NCBI RefSeq assembly: GCF_030408415.1
Contig: NZ_CP046976.1
Location: 1,898,372 to 1,962,371 of the forward strand
Direction: 5' to 3'
From: Corynebacterium appendicis CIP 107643
GTDB lineage: Bacteria > Actinomycetota > Actinomycetes > Mycobacteriales > Mycobacteriaceae
Length of the DNA stretch: 64,000 nucleotides
Positions 50,076 to 59,409 of this stretch are shown here, in pieces. A model generated the notes under the pieces. That model was not told the origin of the DNA, did not search any database, and saw only the letters and a program-made list of their open reading frames with translations. How positions within the stretch are numbered: the first letter of the stretch is position 1; every line of letters starts with the position of its first letter. The translations under genes were made by a program, and so were the position numbers.

Positions 50076-51550
50076 GCCTTTTCCGGCTCCCCGGCAGAAC
50101 TACCTGCGCCGCCTGCCCCGCCGACTCGCATCCGGGGCAGACTGACGGTGAATTTAGAGCCCTCCCCGAGCTTGGACCGCACAGTGATGGCACCACCGTG
50201 CTGCTCGACGATGGATTTCGTGATGGCCAGGCCAAGCCCGGATCCGCCGCCACTCTTGGAGCGGTTGCGCGAGGAGTCGGCGCGGTAGAAGCGCTCGAAG
50301 ATGTGGTCGGCGTCCTCTTGGGCCATGCCGCAGCCGTCGTCGGCGACGTCGATGTAGACATTGTCGAGGTATTCGCGGACGGTGATCGTCACCGCCGCGT
50401 CGTCGCCGGCGTGCTTGAACGCGTTACTGACCAGGTTGAGCAACACCTGATGGAGACGGTCGGGGTCGCCGGAGACAAGAGGGATGTCGGTGGCATCGTT
50501 GTCGACGGAAAGCTCGCGGCCGGGGAACGCGGCCTGGGCGGATCCGCTCACCGACATCACCAGTTCGAGGACATCGACTTCGCGCAGGTTGAGGCGGGAG
50601 CCTTCGGCACGGGTGAGGGCAAGCAGGTCCTCAACCAGCAGCTTCATGCGCGCGGATTCCTCGTCGATCTTGCTCAGCACCATGTCGGCGTCGTCGGTGG
50701 CGCCCGCGCGGTACAGCTCGGTGTAACCGCGCACGCTGGTCAGCGGAGTGCGCAGCTCGTGCGAGGCGTCGCCCACGAAGCGGCGCATCTGCTCCTCTTT
50801 CTCGCGGGACTCGTCGAGGGTCTCCTGCAACTGGCTGACCATTGTGTTCATCGCGTACGACAGTCGCCCGAACTCGGTGTCGCGCGGCCACGCGGGGGCG
50901 CGGCAGTCGACATTTCCGTCGGCGATCGCCAGCGCGGTGTACTCGAGATCCTTCAGCGGCAGCAGCGCACGCCGCACAAAGAACACTCCGGCCACGCCCA
51001 TGATCGCCAAAACAAGCACGCTTATCGACGCCAACACTGCCGCCAGCGCCTCCAACATCCCGTTTTCGTGCTCGAGCGACTTGGCCACCACCGTCGACGT
51101 CCCGTCCGGCGCCTGCACCGCGATGACCCTGAACCTCGGCTCCTCGCCGCGTTCGAACAGGCAGTCCGCGCTCACGGTGTGGGGGCGGCGGTCGAAGATC
51201 AGCTCGGACAGCTTCGGGTAGCAGCCGTCGATATTGTCGATGCGCGTATGCTGCCCCGGCACGGCCGTCATGAGAATGAACTGGCTGGGCAGATACGTGT
51301 CCGGGGAGGAATTGCGGATCTCGGGGCTGAGAGCCCACGTCGTCAAGCTTCTGCGTAGATCCTTGTCCACCCGCTCGTACAGCTGGTCCCGGGTGAGACC
51401 CCACACGGACACCGACATGCCCGTGAGCCCCAACCCCGAAATGACCATGAGAATGATCAGTAAGCGCGTGCGCACACGCAACGCCGGCATGCGGTTGTGG
51501 GCGAAGCGGCTGAGCTTCGCCGGGGCCGGCTCAAGTCTCGGCGACGCCAT
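50072..51550 (-). CDS. phoS: Sensor histidine kinase PhoS
   Basis: 492 residues. Two membrane helices (about 27-50 and 170-192) flank an extracytoplasmic sensor of some 120 residues with a cysteine pair, followed by HAMP, the phospho-acceptor His264 in DASHELRTPL, and an HATPase (NAFKHAGDD, DDGCGM, GSGLGLAI). The context (phoR just upstream, near purD and thrE) matches C. glutamicum phoRS, which senses phosphate limitation. The ATG overlaps the phoR stop (TAATG). An 11-mer copy lies in the second membrane helix and uses a rare ATA codon. Confidence 0.88.
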   Translation of the reverse strand: MASPRLEPAPAKLSRFAHNRMPALRVRTRLLIILMVISGLGLTGMSVSVWGLTRDQLYERVDKDLRRSLTTWALSPEIRNSSPDTYLPSQFILMTAVPGQHTRIDNIDGCYPKLSELIFDRRPHTVSADCLFERGEEPRFRVIAVQAPDGTSTVVAKSLEHENGMLEALAAVLASISVLVLAIMGVAGVFFVRRALLPLKDLEYTALAIADGNVDCRAPAWPRDTEFGRLSYAMNTMVSQLQETLDESREKEEQMRRFVGDASHELRTPLTSVRGYTELYRAGATDDADMVLSKIDEESARMKLLVEDLLALTRAEGSRLNLREVDVLELVMSVSGSAQAAFPGRELSVDNDATDIPLVSGDPDRLHQVLLNLVSNAFKHAGDDAAVTITVREYLDNVYIDVADDGCGMAQEDADHIFERFYRADSSRNRSKSGGGSGLGLAITKSIVEQHGGAITVRSKLGEGSKFTVSLPRMRVGGAGGAGSSAGEPEKA

Positions 51551-52263
51551 TACTGGCGCGGCGTACGCAGCACGTAGCCCACGCCGCGGACCGTGTGGAT
51601 CAGCGGGGTGTCACCCGTGTCAACCTTGCGGCGCAGGTAGGAGATGTAAGACTCCACCACATTGCCGTCGCCGCCGAAATCGTAGTGCCACACATTGTCC
51701 AGGATCTTCGCCTTGGACAGGACCACCTCGGCGTTCAGCATCAGGTAGCGGAGAAGATTGAACTCCGTCGGCGACAGCTCGACGATCTGACCGTCCTTGG
51801 TGACCTCGTGTGTTTCGTCGTTAAGCGTCAAATCTGCGTAGCGAATCGTTGAATCTTCCGTCTCCCCCTCAGTGACGTTGCCGCGGCGCAAGATCACGCG
51901 CAGGCGGGTGATCACCTCTTCGAGCGAAAACGGCTTCGTCACATAATCGTCGGCGCCGATGGTCAGGCCGTGAATGCGGTCCTCCACCCCGTCCTTCGCC
52001 GTGAGGAACAGCGCCGGCGCATCGAGCCCCTCGCCGCGCAGCTTGCCCAGCAGCTCGAAACCGTCCATCCCCGGCATCATCACGTCGAGGATGTACGCGT
52101 CCGGCTTCAGCTCGCGCGCCATTTCGAGCGCTTCCTGGCCGGACTCCGCCGCCTCCACATCGAAACCCTGGAACTTCAGGGACACTGTGAGCAGCTCGAC
52201 AATATTCGGCTCGTCATCGACGACAAGCACCTTGACGTTTTGCGGAGTAGGTGTATCAGCCAT
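51550..52263 (-). CDS. phoR: OmpR-type response regulator PhoR
   Basis: 237 residues. The receiver has acidic D16/D17, phospho-acceptor Asp60 (ILDVMMPG) and K in VTKPF; the winged-helix domain ends YLRRKVDTGDTPLIHTVRGVGYVLR. Activates phosphate-starvation genes such as pstSCAB in C. glutamicum. I take the ATG at 52263, with GAAGAAAG upstream; an earlier ATG at 52281 is possible. Confidence 0.9.
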   Translation of the reverse strand: MADTPTPQNVKVLVVDDEPNIVELLTVSLKFQGFDVEAAESGQEALEMARELKPDAYILDVMMPGMDGFELLGKLRGEGLDAPALFLTAKDGVEDRIHGLTIGADDYVTKPFSLEEVITRLRVILRRGNVTEGETEDSTIRYADLTLNDETHEVTKDGQIVELSPTEFNLLRYLMLNAEVVLSKAKILDNVWHYDFGGDGNVVESYISYLRRKVDTGDTPLIHTVRGVGYVLRTPRQ

Positions 52264-52531
52264 GGCAGTCACTTTCTTCATTGAGCGTGGTGACGCCGCC
52301 CTTCAAAACCCTCCGGGCTGTTGAGCGCACGTCAAGCGGGAACAGGCCTATTAAACAAGCGGAGACTGAACGTTTCCTGTGCGCCTACTGTACCCCCGCA
52401 TGGGCTTGCGGGGGAGTTCGTGGAGCACGAATCCGCGGGGCTGCGGCGCTCCATTGGCCCAGGAGGTGCCTGTCTTCTCGCGCCCACGAGTGAACCCCAG
52501 CCAAACTCGCTGCCTGGCTGGGGTTCCCTTG
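52264..52531 (-). promoter_or_regulatory. phoR upstream region
   Basis: No gene seen. It contains a hairpin CCCCCGCA/TTGCGGGGG-like pair (52393-52414) and, just downstream of it on the minus strand, TACAGT, a possible -10. Another box, TTTAAT, lies near 52350. The distal end carries the terminator of tRNA-Thr. Confidence 0.35.
52492..52527 (-). terminator. Hairpin after tRNA-Thr
   Basis: 12-bp stem GAACCCCAGCCA/TGGCTGGGGTTC directly after the tRNA; no long T tail. Confidence 0.7.
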
Positions 52532-52604
52532 AGCTGGAGACGAGACTTGAACTCGCAACCTACGGTTTACAAGACCGTTGCGCTACCGATTGCGCCACTC
52601 CAGC
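52532..52604 (-). tRNA. tRNA-Thr (TGT)
   Basis: 73-nt cloverleaf: acceptor GCTGGAG/CTCCAGC, anticodon loop CTTGTAA, T-loop GTTCAAGT, discriminator T. Confidence 0.96.
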
Positions 52605-52692
52605 ACTGCGCGAGATTCTACAAGCAGTTGAGCCCCGTCCACAAAAGGGGCCTCTCCTCGCGCCGGGCAGCACGGGCGGATAGTGTGACGGT

Positions 52693-54423
52693 GTGGCAAC
52701 GCTGTTCAAGAGTATGCGCGAGTCGATGCGCACCGATAACCCGGTCGCGACCATCGACCAGGCGCGCACGTCTCCGCCGCCGTCGGTCCTGGCGCCTGTC
52801 GACCTGACAGACCCCACCCAGGTCGCCGCGGTGATGACGATCGGCGCGCGCGTCGGCGAAATCCTCATCGCCAACGGCACGACCAGTTCGGATGCGAAGG
52901 CGCAGATCCACGCCGTCACATCCTCCTACGGTCTGCACTACTGCCATGTGGACATCACGATGAACACGATCACGATCAACTCCGTGATCGGCACCGTGCG
53001 CAAGCAGCCGGTGAACGTATTCCGCGTGGTCACGAACATGTCGGAGAATTTCTCCAAACTCCAGGAAGTCGACCGCCTGATCCGCTCGATCCGTGCGGGC
53101 GCGACGCCGCCGGAAATCGCGGAGAAGATCCTCGACGAGCTCGAGGCCGCCGCCCCGCCGTACCCGCTGTGGGTGTCCATCGCCGGCTGGGCGATCATGG
53201 GCGCCTCGATTGCGATCCTGCTCGGCGGCGACCTGCTCATGTCGGCGTTGGGTGCCGTGACGGCGACGATCATCACCGTCATCAACGCGTGGATGGGCAG
53301 GAACGAACTGCCGTACTTCTACCACTGCGTCGTCGGCGGGTTCGTGGCCACGGTGCCGGCGGCGGTGTTCTATACGTTAGCGACGCACGTGGGCACCACG
53401 ATCGTGCCCAGCCAGGTGATCGCCACAGGCATCATCGTCTTGCTGGCCGGGTTGACGCTGGTCCAGTCTCTCCAAGACGGCGTGACCGGCTCCCCCGTCA
53501 CAGCCAGCGGCCGCTTCTTCCAAGCGGTGTTATTCACCGGTGCGATCATCGCCGGTGTCGCCGGCGGCATCCAGATCGCCGACATGTTCGGTGCGGGCCT
53601 GCCCCCGATCGAGACCCAGCCACCCACCCCGACGTACGGTTCGGCGATCGTGCGCAGTCTCGGCGGCGTGTTCGCCGCCGCCGGCTTCGCGTTGGCAGTC
53701 TACGCGGAGATCCCCGCCATCATCGCGACGGCCGCGACCGCTTTCTTCGGCGGTTTCACCTACTACGCGGTGCTGATCCCCTTCGGGTCCGGCCGCCTGT
53801 TCGCTACCACGCTGTGCGCCATCATGGTCGGCCTCGCCGGTGGTCTGATTGCCCGCCGCTACTTGATCGCCCCGCTGATCGTGGAAGTCGCCGGCGTGAC
53901 CCCGTTCCTGCCTGGTTCCGGCGTGTACCGCGGCATGTACGCGCTGCTCAACGACCAAACGGTGCTGGGCCTGAACAATATCTTCATCGCCGTGAGCACC
54001 TGTATGGCCCTCGCGGGCGGCGTGGTCCTCGGTGAGTGGATCGCCCGCCGCATCCGCCGCCCGCAGATGTTCAACCCGTACAACGCCTTCCGCGCCGCCG
54101 GCCGCATCACCTTCCAGCAGATCCGCCGAGCGGAACAGGCCGCCATGCGCCGCCGCGCCGAGCAGATCGCCCGCAACCAGGCGAAGAAGGAGCAGGCCAA
54201 AAAGCAGGCGCCGCAGAAGCCCGCGAAGAAGCAGCATCCCAAGGTGCACGTGCCGAAAGTGCACGTCCCGATCAAGAACCCGCTGGGCAAGAAGCACCAT
54301 AAACAAACTCCGCACCACGAGCGGCAACAAGCACCGCAGAAGCCGAACCAGCTGAACAAGCAGCAGGGCCCGCAGCAGAGCCCGGGCACCCCGCCCAGCG
54401 CAGGCGGCGATGGCGTAGAATAA
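52693..54423 (+). CDS. thrE: Threonine/serine exporter ThrE
   Basis: 576 residues, longer than C. glutamicum ThrE (489). A conserved cytoplasmic N-terminal domain (about 45-160) precedes about ten membrane helices (about 160-450), and a charged, Lys/Gln/His/Pro-rich tail of about 100 residues follows, which accounts for the extra length. It exports L-threonine and L-serine. The GTG at 52693 lies 6 nt after TAGTGT (52681-52686). Confidence 0.93.
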   Translation: MATLFKSMRESMRTDNPVATIDQARTSPPPSVLAPVDLTDPTQVAAVMTIGARVGEILIANGTTSSDAKAQIHAVTSSYGLHYCHVDITMNTITINSVIGTVRKQPVNVFRVVTNMSENFSKLQEVDRLIRSIRAGATPPEIAEKILDELEAAAPPYPLWVSIAGWAIMGASIAILLGGDLLMSALGAVTATIITVINAWMGRNELPYFYHCVVGGFVATVPAAVFYTLATHVGTTIVPSQVIATGIIVLLAGLTLVQSLQDGVTGSPVTASGRFFQAVLFTGAIIAGVAGGIQIADMFGAGLPPIETQPPTPTYGSAIVRSLGGVFAAAGFALAVYAEIPAIIATAATAFFGGFTYYAVLIPFGSGRLFATTLCAIMVGLAGGLIARRYLIAPLIVEVAGVTPFLPGSGVYRGMYALLNDQTVLGLNNIFIAVSTCMALAGGVVLGEWIARRIRRPQMFNPYNAFRAAGRITFQQIRRAEQAAMRRRAEQIARNQAKKEQAKKQAPQKPAKKQHPKVHVPKVHVPIKNPLGKKHHKQTPHHERQQAPQKPNQLNKQQGPQQSPGTPPSAGGDGVE

Positions 54424-54470
54424 ACGGGTCAAATCTGTTCACCGCCAGGCAAGACCCCAGGAGGTTTTTC

Positions 54471-54878
54471 GTGCCCCCAAAGATCACCGACAGCCGCCCC
54501 AATCCGGATGCAGCCGTCCACACGGTCGAGGAGCAGACGGCCTCCGGCGCGCGCCGGATCGTGGCCACGTACGCGGAGGATCTTGTCGACGGTGTGACGC
54601 TCATGTGCATGCTCGGCATCGAGCCGCGGGGCTTGGTGTACAAGCAGTTCGCCGAGGATTTCGAGGCTGAGATCGCCGAGGCCGAAGAAGAGGGCTCCGC
54701 CAAGAAGACCACAAAGAAGGCGTCGAAGAAGAAGTCCACCAAGAAGACCTCCAAGAAGAAGTCGACGAAGAAGACCGCCAAGAAGGCGGCGAAGAAGTCC
54801 ACCAAGAAGACCACGAAGAAGACGGCCAAGAAGGCAGCGAAGAAGGCTGCCAAGAAGTCCAGCACTGATGAGGGATAA
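54471..54878 (+). CDS. Small protein with histone H1-like lysine-rich tail
   Basis: 135 residues. Residues 1-75 form a compact acidic domain of unknown family, ending FEAEIAEAEEEGS. Residues from about 77 to 131 are an unbroken run of short KK/STKK/AAKK units, some 30 lysines with Ala, Thr and Ser. Such tails occur in histone H1-like proteins and mycobacterial HupB and bind DNA or RNA. AGGAGG precedes the GTG. It overlaps otsA by 11 bases, so it is probably co-expressed with it. Function unknown. Confidence 0.8.
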   Translation: MPPKITDSRPNPDAAVHTVEEQTASGARRIVATYAEDLVDGVTLMCMLGIEPRGLVYKQFAEDFEAEIAEAEEEGSAKKTTKKASKKKSTKKTSKKKSTKKTAKKAAKKSTKKTTKKTAKKAAKKAAKKSSTDEG

Positions 54879-56190
54879 CCAGTTCGTCGTCGTCGCTAAC
54901 CGCCTGCCGGTCGACCATGTCGACGGGCAGTGGGTGGCATCGCCGGGCGGTCTCGTCGCAGCGCTCGCGCCCGTGCTCAAAGCCAACCAGGGCTGCTGGG
55001 TGGGCTGGCCCGGCGAGCCCGGAGCGAGCTTCGAGCCGTTCGACAACGACGGCATCACGCTCCACCCCGTCCAGCTTGACGACGACGACTTCCACCTCTT
55101 CTACGAAGGCTTCTCCAACTCGACGTTGTGGCCGCTGTACCACGACTTGATCGTCACTCCGGCTTACCTCCGGCACTGGTGGCAGCAGTACCGCGCGGTC
55201 AACGAGAAATTCGCTCGCGCGGCCGCCGCAGTCGCGGCAGACGGCGCAACCGTGTGGGTGCAGGACTATCAACTCCAGCTCGTCCCCGGGCTGCTGCGCG
55301 AGCTGCGCCCTGACGTGACCATCGGCTTCTTCCTCCACATCCCTTTCCCTGGCCCGGATCTGTTCCGCCAATTGCCGTGGCGCGCAGAGGTGCTCCGCGG
55401 ACTCGAAGGCGCCGACTTGATCGGCTTCCAGCGCGCACGCGACGAGCAGAACTTCCGGGACCTCGCAAAAGCAAGCGGCTTGTCGACGCCCCGTACCGCC
55501 ACTTTCCCCATCTCCATCGACTCCTCCGATTTCGGGCGGGCCGACCAGGAGGCGATCAACCGGGTGCGCGGCTCCGTCGCCAACCCGCGCACCCTCATGC
55601 TGGGCGTGGACCGCCTCGACTACACCAAGGGCATCCTGCAGCGTCTCACCGCCATCGAGGAACTGCTCGAGGAAGGCCGCCTCGACTCCGTCGCGATGAT
55701 CCAGGTGGCCACGCCGTCGCGCGAGCGCATCGCCAGCTACAAGAAGACCCGCGCCGGCGTCGAGGAAGCCGTCGGGCGCATCAACGGCCGCTACGGCACA
55801 CTCGGCAACCCGGTCATCCACTACGAGCACCAGTCCGTGCCCAAATCCACACTGCGCGACTACTACTCCGCCGCCGACATCATGCTGGTCACCCCCTTCA
55901 AGGACGGCATGAACCTCGTGGCCAAGGAATACGTCGCCTGCCACCCCGACGGCAGCGGCGCGCTCGTCTTGTCCGAATTCGCCGGTGCCGCCGAAGAACT
56001 CGACCGCGCCCACCTGTGCAACCCCTTCGACGTGGAGGCGGTAAAGGGGGCGATCATGGGGGCCGTCGATAAGCAAGACTCCGATGAAGCGCGCGATGCG
56101 ATGCTGGCGATGAACGCGCATGTCCTCGAGCACGACGTTGCTCGTTGGGCCGATGCTTTCCTCGACGCGTTGCGGGAGATAGAACGATGA
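54868..56190 (+). CDS. otsA: Trehalose-6-phosphate synthase
   Basis: 440 residues of family GT20. It makes trehalose 6-phosphate from UDP-glucose and glucose 6-phosphate. Family marks: VVVANRLPV at the N terminus, [20 protein letters not shown] and the C-terminal [16 protein letters not shown]. The ATG at 54868 overlaps the preceding gene's end. An 11-mer copy encodes VDK at 56064. Confidence 0.95.
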   Translation: MRDNQFVVVANRLPVDHVDGQWVASPGGLVAALAPVLKANQGCWVGWPGEPGASFEPFDNDGITLHPVQLDDDDFHLFYEGFSNSTLWPLYHDLIVTPAYLRHWWQQYRAVNEKFARAAAAVAADGATVWVQDYQLQLVPGLLRELRPDVTIGFFLHIPFPGPDLFRQLPWRAEVLRGLEGADLIGFQRARDEQNFRDLAKASGLSTPRTATFPISIDSSDFGRADQEAINRVRGSVANPRTLMLGVDRLDYTKGILQRLTAIEELLEEGRLDSVAMIQVATPSRERIASYKKTRAGVEEAVGRINGRYGTLGNPVIHYEHQSVPKSTLRDYYSAADIMLVTPFKDGMNLVAKEYVACHPDGSGALVLSEFAGAAEELDRAHLCNPFDVEAVKGAIMGAVDKQDSDEARDAMLAMNAHVLEHDVARWADAFLDALREIER

Positions 56191-56624
56191 AGCGCGCACT
56201 CGCCGCACTCTGCCTGCTGCCGCTTACCGCGTGCTCGGCCGAACCCGACCACGTCCTGGGCGGCCGAACGTGGGAAGTCACCGCCGTCTACACCGACCCC
56301 GACACCCCCGGCGCGGTGCCGGTCGATGCCGCCGGGCGCGCCATCGTCGTCTTCGGCGCCGAATCGCTCACCGCGCGCACCGCCTGCGCCCCGCTGCAGG
56401 CCGGCGCCTCGATCGACGACGATGTCGTACGCCTCGAGGGCGTGCGCGTCGGCGATGTTCGCGAGGACTGCATCGGCGGCTCCCGCCACATCCACGACCA
56501 GCTCACCGAGTTGCTCACCGAAGGCGCCGAATTCGACGTCGCGCACCTCACCGACGACGTGATCACCCTCAAGCTCCGCGACGACGCCCTCGACCGCCCC
56601 ACGATTAAACTGGTCGCACAATGA
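56187..56624 (+). CDS. Small lipoprotein within the ots operon
   Basis: 145 residues. The signal [13 protein letters not shown] and lipobox LTAC indicate a lipid-anchored exported protein; the remainder has a heat-shock META-like outline ([11 protein letters not shown] ... [17 protein letters not shown]). I do not recognise it further. ATGA overlap with otsA and with otsB, so it is translated as part of the operon. Confidence 0.8.
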   Translation: MKRALAALCLLPLTACSAEPDHVLGGRTWEVTAVYTDPDTPGAVPVDAAGRAIVVFGAESLTARTACAPLQAGASIDDDVVRLEGVRVGDVREDCIGGSRHIHDQLTELLTEGAEFDVAHLTDDVITLKLRDDALDRPTIKLVAQ

Positions 56625-57412
56625 CGCTCCCTGATCCGCACGCCACCCTCGACCGTCTCGCGCACTCCGACAGCCTGCTCGTCTGCATGGACTTCGACGG
56701 CACCATCTGCCCCTTGGGAACCGACGCGTACTCCGTCACCCCCGACCCGCGCGCGATTGCCGCGCTCGAGGCGCTCGCCGGGCTGCCCGGCACTGACGTC
56801 GCCATCCTCTCGGGCCGCCACCTAGACGGTCTGCGCCGCGTCTGCCCGCTCGGCCCGCCCGTCTCACTCGTCGGCTCGCACGGCGCCGAGCCCACCAGCG
56901 GCGGCCCAGCTCTCAGCGACGACGACCGCGCCTACCTCGCTGACATCCAGGCCGCGCTCGAGGAGCTCATCACGGGGCATCCCGGCACCTTCGTCGAGAC
57001 CAAGCCGTACCAGCGTGTCCTCCACGTGGTGCAGCTCGCCGAAACCGACCCCGACGCCGCCGCCTCTCTCCTTCAGCAGGCCCTCGCGCTGCCCACCGGC
57101 AAACGCCCCGTCATTCCCGGGCACAATATCGTGGAATTCTCGGCCATCGGCATCACCAAAGGAACCTGGCTCGCCGCCGAGAAAAACGGCTATGCCGCGA
57201 CCCTGTTCGCCGGCGACGACGTGACGGACGAGACAGCCCTCGCCGTCCTGGACATCTACGGAGCCGATGTGGGCATCAAAGTCCGGCGCACCGACAGCGC
57301 CGGCGGCTCCCCCGCGCACGACACCGCGGCGAAATACCAGCTCGGCTCGGTTGCAGACGTCGCGAACTTCCTCACCGAGCTCGCGGCGGCGCGACGGTCC
57401 GCCCGGAGCTGA
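56621..57412 (+). CDS. otsB: Trehalose-6-phosphate phosphatase
   Basis: 263 residues, HAD superfamily. The nucleophile pair is D24 and D26 in MDFDGTI; later [15 protein letters not shown] and FAGDDVTDE fit OtsB. Releases free trehalose, a compatible solute and precursor of trehalose mycolates. Its 3' end overlaps lacI by 41 bases, tail to tail. Confidence 0.94.
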   Translation: MTLPDPHATLDRLAHSDSLLVCMDFDGTICPLGTDAYSVTPDPRAIAALEALAGLPGTDVAILSGRHLDGLRRVCPLGPPVSLVGSHGAEPTSGGPALSDDDRAYLADIQAALEELITGHPGTFVETKPYQRVLHVVQLAETDPDAAASLLQQALALPTGKRPVIPGHNIVEFSAIGITKGTWLAAEKNGYAATLFAGDDVTDETALAVLDIYGADVGIKVRRTDSAGGSPAHDTAAKYQLGSVADVANFLTELAAARRSARS

Positions 57413-58481
57413 ACTCAGTCGGGAGAATCACCCGGGGCGGGGCGTCGGGCCCCGCGTCCGCCGCGCCGGCATCAGCATCTTCAGCCTCGAGCAGCTCGGT
57501 GAGCAACCGCCCCACCGTCTCCCCTTTGCGCTTGTTGTGCTGAATGACGGTGGTCAACCCGCACTCGACAGCTCGCTCGACGCCGTCGAAGCCGGTCACG
57601 GAGACATCGCCGGGGACATCGAGCCCGGCACGTGCGCAGTAGTCGAGCACACCGAACGCCATGGAGTCGGTGGTGCACAGCACAGCCGTGAGGTCCGGAG
57701 CGTGACCGAAGAGCTCGCGGGCAGCGTCGACGGCTGAGGAGTGGTCGTTGAAGTGGCGGGTCACGACGGGCACGCCCGTAATGCCCGCCGCCGCGAAGAC
57801 GTCCAGCGCGCCCTGGATGCGGCCGCGCTGGACGTGCATGTCGGCGCCGGCGACCTCCGCCGCAGTGACGATGCCGTCGCGGTTTTCGTCGCGGAAGAGC
57901 CTCTTGCCCACGATCCCGATGCGCCGGTGGCCCGCCTCCACCAGGGCGCGCGCGGCGGGAGCGATCGCAGAGGCGTCGTCGATGCCGACAAACGCCGCAC
58001 CAGCCGCGCCCGTGTACGGCTGGTCGCACACCACCACAGGCACACCCCGGGCGAGGACAGCGTCCAAGTGGGGCTCGGAGTGGGGGACGGAGTAGACGAC
58101 GAAGGCGTCGACAAGCGCGCTCGCGACGAGCGGGCTGAGGCCGCTTCCCTGATTGGGGCCGAGCGGGATGAGGGTGAGCGCGTTGCCCGCGCCCGCGGAA
58201 CTTTCGCTCAAACCTGCGAGGAAGTCGATCGACGCCTGGTCCTCGAAGGCGTACGCGAGGTGCTCGGTGAGGATCACCCCGACGGCGCCCGCCTGGCGCG
58301 TTCGCAGGCTGCGCGCCGTCGGGTCGGGCCCCGTGTACCCGCGCGCCCGCGCAGCCGCCAAGATCCGTTCGCGCAGCTCGGGCGAGAGCTGGTCGGGGTG
58401 GTTGTACGCATTCGACACGGTCGTGCGGGACACGCCCACCTCCGCCGCGATCGATGCCAGCGTGCCCCGTCTTTGCGCCAT
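57372..58481 (-). CDS. LacI-family transcription regulator
   Basis: 369 residues. The N-terminal helix-turn-helix TLASIAAEVGVSRTTVSNAYN is followed by a periplasmic-binding-type ligand domain. A LacI regulator follows otsB in the same arrangement in C. glutamicum; the ligand is unknown, though a sugar linked to trehalose is a reasonable guess. The ATG at 58481 is 6 nt after TAGGGT (58488-58493). Confidence 0.9.
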   Translation of the reverse strand: MAQRRGTLASIAAEVGVSRTTVSNAYNHPDQLSPELRERILAAARARGYTGPDPTARSLRTRQAGAVGVILTEHLAYAFEDQASIDFLAGLSESSAGAGNALTLIPLGPNQGSGLSPLVASALVDAFVVYSVPHSEPHLDAVLARGVPVVVCDQPYTGAAGAAFVGIDDASAIAPAARALVEAGHRRIGIVGKRLFRDENRDGIVTAAEVAGADMHVQRGRIQGALDVFAAAGITGVPVVTRHFNDHSSAVDAARELFGHAPDLTAVLCTTDSMAFGVLDYCARAGLDVPGDVSVTGFDGVERAVECGLTTVIQHNKRKGETVGRLLTELLEAEDADAGAADAGPDAPPRVILPTEFSSGRTVAPPRAR

Positions 58482-58486
58482 GTGAC

Positions 58487-58493
58487 TACCCTA
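58487..58493. promoter_or_regulatory. Symmetric divergent -10 element TACCCTA
   Basis: A single 7-bp TACCCTA gives TACCCT on the plus strand (7 nt before GTG 58500) and TAGGGT on the minus strand (6 nt before ATG 58481). The two -10 boxes are offset by one base. Confidence 0.6.
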
Positions 58494-58499
58494 TACAGC

Positions 58500-59384
58500 G
58501 TGATTGTGAACCGCCGCACCATCGAGCACGACGGCATGCAGCGCCGCTTCACCGAAGTGCTCCCCGACGACCCCGCGCCAGATGCGCCCGTGATCCTGTT
58601 CCTGCACGGTTCGCTCCAATCCGGCAGCGTCACGCGCCGCTTCACGGGCAACACATTCGACACGCTAGCGGACCGTGGGTGCACGGTGATCTACCCGGAC
58701 GGCGTCGAGAGGCATTTCAACGACCACCGCGTCGGCTTCCAGGAACAAGCACGCCAATTGCTTATCGACGACTCCTCCTTTCTCTCCTCCCTCCTCCCCG
58801 CCTCCCGCGGCCCCATCATCGGCTGCGGTTTCTCCAACGGCGGCGCGATGATTCAGCGTTTCGCTCTCGAGCGCCCCGGCGTGCTGGACGGCATCGCCTG
58901 CTTCGGGTCCGCCTGGCCCACCGACGACAACCTGCTACCGGAGGTGGCCGCCCTCATCCCCAACTGGGTCCCCGTTCCTGTCCTGAGCGTGCAAGGCACC
59001 GCTGATCCGCTCGTTCCGTACGAGGGCGGGCACTCCGGCATCGGCGACGCCAACCGCGGCACCGCGCGTTCCGCCATCGAGTCCGCGCGCTTTTTCGCCG
59101 AGCTCAACGGGCTGAATCCGGCGCACCACACCTCTGCGTCCCTCTCCGGCGGCGGCGTACGTGTCGACCGCTTCGGCCCCGGCGTGCCCGGCTCCCCCGC
59201 TCGCGCCGATTCCGCCGACACCGACTCCGCCGGCTCCCCTCAGCAGGCCGCGCCTGTCGAGCTGTGGTCCATCGAAGGCATGGGCCACCTCGTCCCGAGC
59301 CCCAAGAAGCTCGACGAGAAAATCGGGCCGGGGACCGACAAGGTGGTGGGCGCGGAGCTTGTCACACGCTTCTTCGGGTTGTAG
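58500..59384 (+). CDS. PHB-depolymerase/LpqC-like esterase
   Basis: 294 residues, alpha/beta-hydrolase. FLHGSLQSG (oxyanion), the nucleophile GCGFSNGGAM and the late GMGHLVP with catalytic His are visible. It resembles the LpqC / polyhydroxybutyrate depolymerase family; no signal peptide is seen at this start. An insert rich in S, A, D and P (about residues 215-245) interrupts the C-terminal half. Substrate unknown. Confidence 0.8.
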   Translation: MIVNRRTIEHDGMQRRFTEVLPDDPAPDAPVILFLHGSLQSGSVTRRFTGNTFDTLADRGCTVIYPDGVERHFNDHRVGFQEQARQLLIDDSSFLSSLLPASRGPIIGCGFSNGGAMIQRFALERPGVLDGIACFGSAWPTDDNLLPEVAALIPNWVPVPVLSVQGTADPLVPYEGGHSGIGDANRGTARSAIESARFFAELNGLNPAHHTSASLSGGGVRVDRFGPGVPGSPARADSADTDSAGSPQQAAPVELWSIEGMGHLVPSPKKLDEKIGPGTDKVVGAELVTRFFGL

Positions 59385-59409
59385 GAGGGGGTCCTACGTC
59401 CTTCCTTAG

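Noticed and set aside
12896-58110. CGTCGACAAGC variants as additional motif copies (near 2319, 12896, 35560, 39577, 55478, 58107)
   Set aside because: This spelling of VDK uses the preferred GAC codon and may arise from codon use alone, so I did not count it.
57741-58499. Plus-strand frame joined to the esterase gene, giving a 547-residue protein
   Set aside because: The first 250 residues are the antisense of lacI and lack protein character; the esterase begins at GTG 58500.
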